Source of the DNA: JAYFRL01 sp034925905
GTDB taxonomy: Bacteria > Bacillota > Clostridia > Lachnospirales > Anaerotignaceae
DNA: 64,000 nucleotides
Reading direction: 5' to 3'
Assembly (NCBI GenBank): GCA_034925905.1
Contig: JAYFRL010000018.1
Span: 1 to 64,000 of the forward strand
Part shown: positions 61,503 to 64,000 of the stretch, piece after piece
How the letters are laid out: each line of letters starts with the position of its first letter
Numbering within the stretch: the stretch's first letter is position 1
Position numbers and translations under genes: made by a program
Notes under the pieces: generated by a model
Seen by the model: the letters and a program-made list of their open reading frames with translations, nothing else
The model's database searches: none
Told to the model about the DNA's origin: nothing

Positions 61503-61540
61503 AAAAAAGCAACATTAAAAAATGTTGCTTTTTTGTTTTT
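61503..61540. terminator. Terminator after the stalk-domain protein gene
   Basis: AAAAAAGCAACATT pairs with AATGTTGCTTTTTT across AAAA. Ends the minus-strand gene at 61553. Confidence 0.88.
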
Positions 61541-61552
61541 GTATTTGTTTGT

Positions 61553-62968
61553 TTAATATTGAGTTGTTGTACCCAATAAAATGCTTGCAAGGTCAATTAT
61601 CTCGCTGCCATCTGCAGGTTTACCTGTAGGAGTTTTTGTTGTGTCGGAATATTGTGCATTCATATTTAAAGACATATCCATTACATCAGGAACCCCGAAT
61701 GTCATGTCAAGAGTTGAATTAAGCTTGCTGTCAAGCTTTGATGTTAATGAAAGGCTAAGAGATGAACTGTCTTTAACTGTTGCGGATATTTCATAACCGT
61801 TAACATTTGAACTGTCCATAAGCAGTTTTATGGAAATAGCTATATCAGTACCTTTGTAGGTTGTTTCATAGGTTGATAAATAATTATCTCCAACTTTTCT
61901 GAAAGCGGAATCTCCAAGCATGGTTTCTATCATGGAAACTGCTGCAAGCATATCCTTATAATCATTAACGCTTGTAGGAGTGGAACAAGAGAAAGCTTTT
62001 CCCATTAAGTTTTCAAAGCCTTCGTTGTTTAAAGAAACAAGGCTTTGCATTGACATAGAAATACCGGAGGCCTCAAGCAAGCTGTTCATATCAAGCTTAA
62101 ACCATGTGTTGCTTGAATATCCCATAAGAGGAGCAACGGAAGGATATTGATAGTAATAAGTTCCTTCGTTGATATCCATAAGAAGATTCATCTTTAAGTT
62201 TGAAAGTACATCTAAGATAAGCTTTTGTGATTCTTCGGATTCTTCGCTCATAACTGCTGCAAGGGCTTTTTCGTCGAAATTCAAAGTAACATTCATATCG
62301 GCCTTTGTTTGGCTTATAACCGAGTCGAAAGTTCCTGTTGCTTTGATTACGGGAGAACCTTCTGTAATTTTATCTGTAATTGCAATGTCCATTGTGCCGT
62401 TAAAGGCTTTCTTTTCGCCGATTATTTTCTTTGAAAGAGCCATATATTTGTTTATAAGCGTGAAGCTGTCTGTGAAAGAATCGGCAATTTTGCTTGTGTC
62501 GATGATAACAACTGTTTTTTCTGAGTTGTCATATCCAACATTAAACCCAAAAATTTCAGAAGCATATCTTACTGGAATCATAGTTCTTCCGTTCGATATA
62601 TATGGAGCGGAGCTTGTTTCAACAATTTTTGCCTTTCCGTTTTCAGTAACCATAACTCTGGTGCTGCCTATTCTTGACTCGATTTTCAAGTCGTCCTTTG
62701 TTGCAGTAACAATTCCTGTTGCATTGTTATACGAAGCCTCTGCTCCAAGAGCTTCAAGGAAAGCTCTTAAAGGCATGTAAGTTGTATCATTTTTGAATTC
62801 AGGTTTCATATCAGGAAATATAAGGTATTCTCCGTTAAGCTGAACCGCTATAAAAGAATCAGGTCTTGTTGCTGATGTCTTTGCGGTTGATTCTTCGGCA
62901 AATGCGAAGGTATTAAGCGAGAATACCATAGCTACTACAAGTAATAATGAAAAAATTCTTTTTTTCAT
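61553..62968 (-). CDS. Secreted protein with copper-amine-oxidase N-terminal (stalk) domain
   Basis: About 471 residues from the ATG at 62968 with GGAGGG upstream. The Sec signal ends at TFAFA-EES. The stalk-type domain (~40-155) has the repeats TYMPLRAFLEALGAEASYNN and RTMIPVRYASEIFGFNVGYD, well known from clostridial cell-surface proteins. The C-terminal ~300 residues are rich in Ser/Thr/Met/Leu and hold DUF6612-like beta sheets (TFDSVISQTKADMNVTLNF, TWFKLDMNSLLEASG) reminiscent of lipoprotein-carrier folds. Confidence 0.8.
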   Translation of the reverse strand: MKKRIFSLLLVVAMVFSLNTFAFAEESTAKTSATRPDSFIAVQLNGEYLIFPDMKPEFKNDTTYMPLRAFLEALGAEASYNNATGIVTATKDDLKIESRIGSTRVMVTENGKAKIVETSSAPYISNGRTMIPVRYASEIFGFNVGYDNSEKTVVIIDTSKIADSFTDSFTLINKYMALSKKIIGEKKAFNGTMDIAITDKITEGSPVIKATGTFDSVISQTKADMNVTLNFDEKALAAVMSEESEESQKLILDVLSNLKMNLLMDINEGTYYYQYPSVAPLMGYSSNTWFKLDMNSLLEASGISMSMQSLVSLNNEGFENLMGKAFSCSTPTSVNDYKDMLAAVSMIETMLGDSAFRKVGDNYLSTYETTYKGTDIAISIKLLMDSSNVNGYEISATVKDSSSLSLSLTSKLDSKLNSTLDMTFGVPDVMDMSLNMNAQYSDTTKTPTGKPADGSEIIDLASILLGTTTQY

Positions 62969-63087
62969 GTTTACCCTCCTTAATTGTAAAAAAAATAATA
63001 ATATCATAAAATTTAGTATACCATACATTTTTTATCAATTCAATTTATAGCACTAAAAATTGCAAATATTAAAACTTTCTTAAAAAC

Positions 63088-63693
63088 TCATTTCGTTTCG
63101 ATTATATTTGAAAGCTTTCCGATAATAAATTCGGTTATTATTTCATAGCCTTTTTCGTTTATATGTATCCCGTCAAGCTGGAGAAGCTCCTCAAGTGAGC
63201 TTCCGCAGAAGCTCGACATAAAATCATTTAAGTCAAGGATAGGGCATGAACATTTTTCTGCTGCTTCAGATATAATAGAGCAGTATTTTTCTATGCGGTC
63301 ATTTGTATTATAGGGCATGAAATCAGAGTCTATAATCGGCGGAGGCGTTATAAATATGGGGATTGCGCCTATCTCCTTTATTGATGCCGCAATTTTATTA
63401 AGATTTGCCGAAAATTCAAAAGGTGAAATATAAGCGTCCTCGTTAAAGGATGAATCGTTTGTTCCAAAAAGTATGGTAACATAGTCGGGCTTAAGGTCTA
63501 AAACGTCTTCCTTAAGCCTGAAAAGAGCGTCTCTTGTGGTGTCCCCGTTAACGCCTTTATTTATGATTTTCCACTCGAAAGACGGGAAATTTTCGGAAAG
63601 AGGAGGCGCTAACTTGTCTATAAAGGACATTCCGCTGCCAACTCCGTATCCAAAGGTTAAGCTGTCTCCAAAGCCTATAATAGTTTTTTTCAT
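63088..63693 (-). CDS. SGNH/GDSL-family hydrolase
   Basis: 201 residues. The four SGNH blocks are present: FGDSLTFGYG (Ser), NKGVNGDTTRD (Gly), LFGTNDSS (Asn) and DGIHINEKGYE (Asp/His). A cytosolic esterase or lysophospholipase-like enzyme; no signal peptide. 12 bases downstream of aroA, so probably co-transcribed with it. Confidence 0.9.
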   Translation of the reverse strand: MKKTIIGFGDSLTFGYGVGSGMSFIDKLAPPLSENFPSFEWKIINKGVNGDTTRDALFRLKEDVLDLKPDYVTILFGTNDSSFNEDAYISPFEFSANLNKIAASIKEIGAIPIFITPPPIIDSDFMPYNTNDRIEKYCSIISEAAEKCSCPILDLNDFMSSFCGSSLEELLQLDGIHINEKGYEIITEFIIGKLSNIIETK

Positions 63694-63705
63694 AATATTA
63701 CCGCC

Positions 63706-63999
63706 TTAAAGTTTGTTTATAATATCAAAGAATCCGGGGAAAGAAATATTAACGCATTTGCAATCCAAAACAGTTGTGCTTCCTTCACAGGCAAGACCTA
63801 AAACGGCAAGAGACATCGCGATCCTGTGGTCGTTATAGCTTAACACTTTTGTGCCTTTAAGAGGCGTTTTGCCGTTTATTATCATTCCGTCACCGGTTTC
63901 GGTTATGTCGGCTCCAAATTTCTTAAGCTCGGTAACCATTGCTTTTATTCGGTTTGATTCTTTAACCTTAAGCTCTTCGGCGTCTTTTATGATTGTAGT
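63706..63999 (-). CDS. aroA: EPSP synthase, C-terminal part (5' end beyond window)
   Basis: The last ~97 residues. IIKDAEELKVKESNRIKAMV, GDGMIING, SYNDHRIAMSLAVLGL and the end CVNISFPGFFDIINKL are typical of the C-terminal lobe of 3-phosphoshikimate 1-carboxyvinyltransferase. The gene continues past the right edge of the window. Confidence 0.93.
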   Translation of the reverse strand, partial: TTIIKDAEELKVKESNRIKAMVTELKKFGADITETGDGMIINGKTPLKGTKVLSYNDHRIAMSLAVLGLACEGSTTVLDCKCVNISFPGFFDIINKL

Positions 64000-64000
64000 T

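Overview
The window looks like chromosome from an anaerobic, low-GC Firmicute of class Clostridia. The signs are AT-rich genes with strong AGGAGG ribosome sites, a short HisG that depends on HisZ, type III pantothenate kinase, an ECF S-component, flavodoxin with DUF2325/DUF3793, a TRAP transporter and many short hairpin terminators. I cannot name the genus.

Layout. 1-473: the 3' part of an IS200/IS605 element. 502-2565: two GNAT-fold genes on the minus strand. 2780-9536: a nine-gene histidine operon (hisZ G D B H A F I E) behind a consensus promoter and ending in a strong terminator. 9534-12627: a lipoprotein, a membrane gene cut by an IS3-family remnant, a GAF/HD-GYP phosphodiesterase and tRNA-Leu. 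12729-14121: a small-export membrane protein and rsmA. 14301-21236: a metal-homeostasis block with two DtxR-family regulators, a ZIP transporter, an AraC regulator and a two-gene YbtPQ/IrtAB-like ABC transporter, with clear palindromic operators. 21298-25928: a run of small zinc-ribbon/membrane proteins. 26081-27490: a 12-helix membrane LuxR regulator. 28044-29505: coaX plus an ECF S-component. 30618-32122: an iron-box-controlled DUF2325/DUF3793/flavodoxin operon. 32766-37266: a KtrAB-like potassium uptake system with a KdpDE-like two-component pair. 37343-39600: an accessory island with a two-gene HEPN-type module, beside tRNA-Ala. 40075-43983: rnz, an ECF sigma/anti-sigma pair, a membrane protein and tsaD.

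44018-51296 (minus strand) is a GntR-controlled catabolic operon: CoA-acylating aldehyde dehydrogenase, iron-dependent alcohol dehydrogenase, HMG-CoA lyase and a complete TRAP transporter. Read in order, the enzymes could take a hydroxylated C5-C6 acid such as mevalonate to HMG-CoA and then to acetyl-CoA and acetoacetate. That pathway is my inference.

51725-52939 is a ClC channel gene whose terminator has been split by an approximately 8 kb, visibly GC-richer mobilizable element (52979-61009). The element has 19-bp near-identical terminal inverted repeats, a large serine recombinase, a MobA/MobL relaxase with an RSF1010-like oriT, an excisionase, a sigma-like HTH protein and a two-gene cargo (a putative uracil-DNA-glycosylase-fold protein overlapping a lipoprotein gene). 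The other half of the split terminator follows. The window closes with a copper-amine-oxidase-N-domain secreted protein, an SGNH hydrolase and the 3' end of aroA.

The strongest candidates for undescribed biology are the alcohol/aldehyde/HMG-CoA-lyase operon, the HEPN gene pair, and the glycosylase-like/lipoprotein cargo pair.
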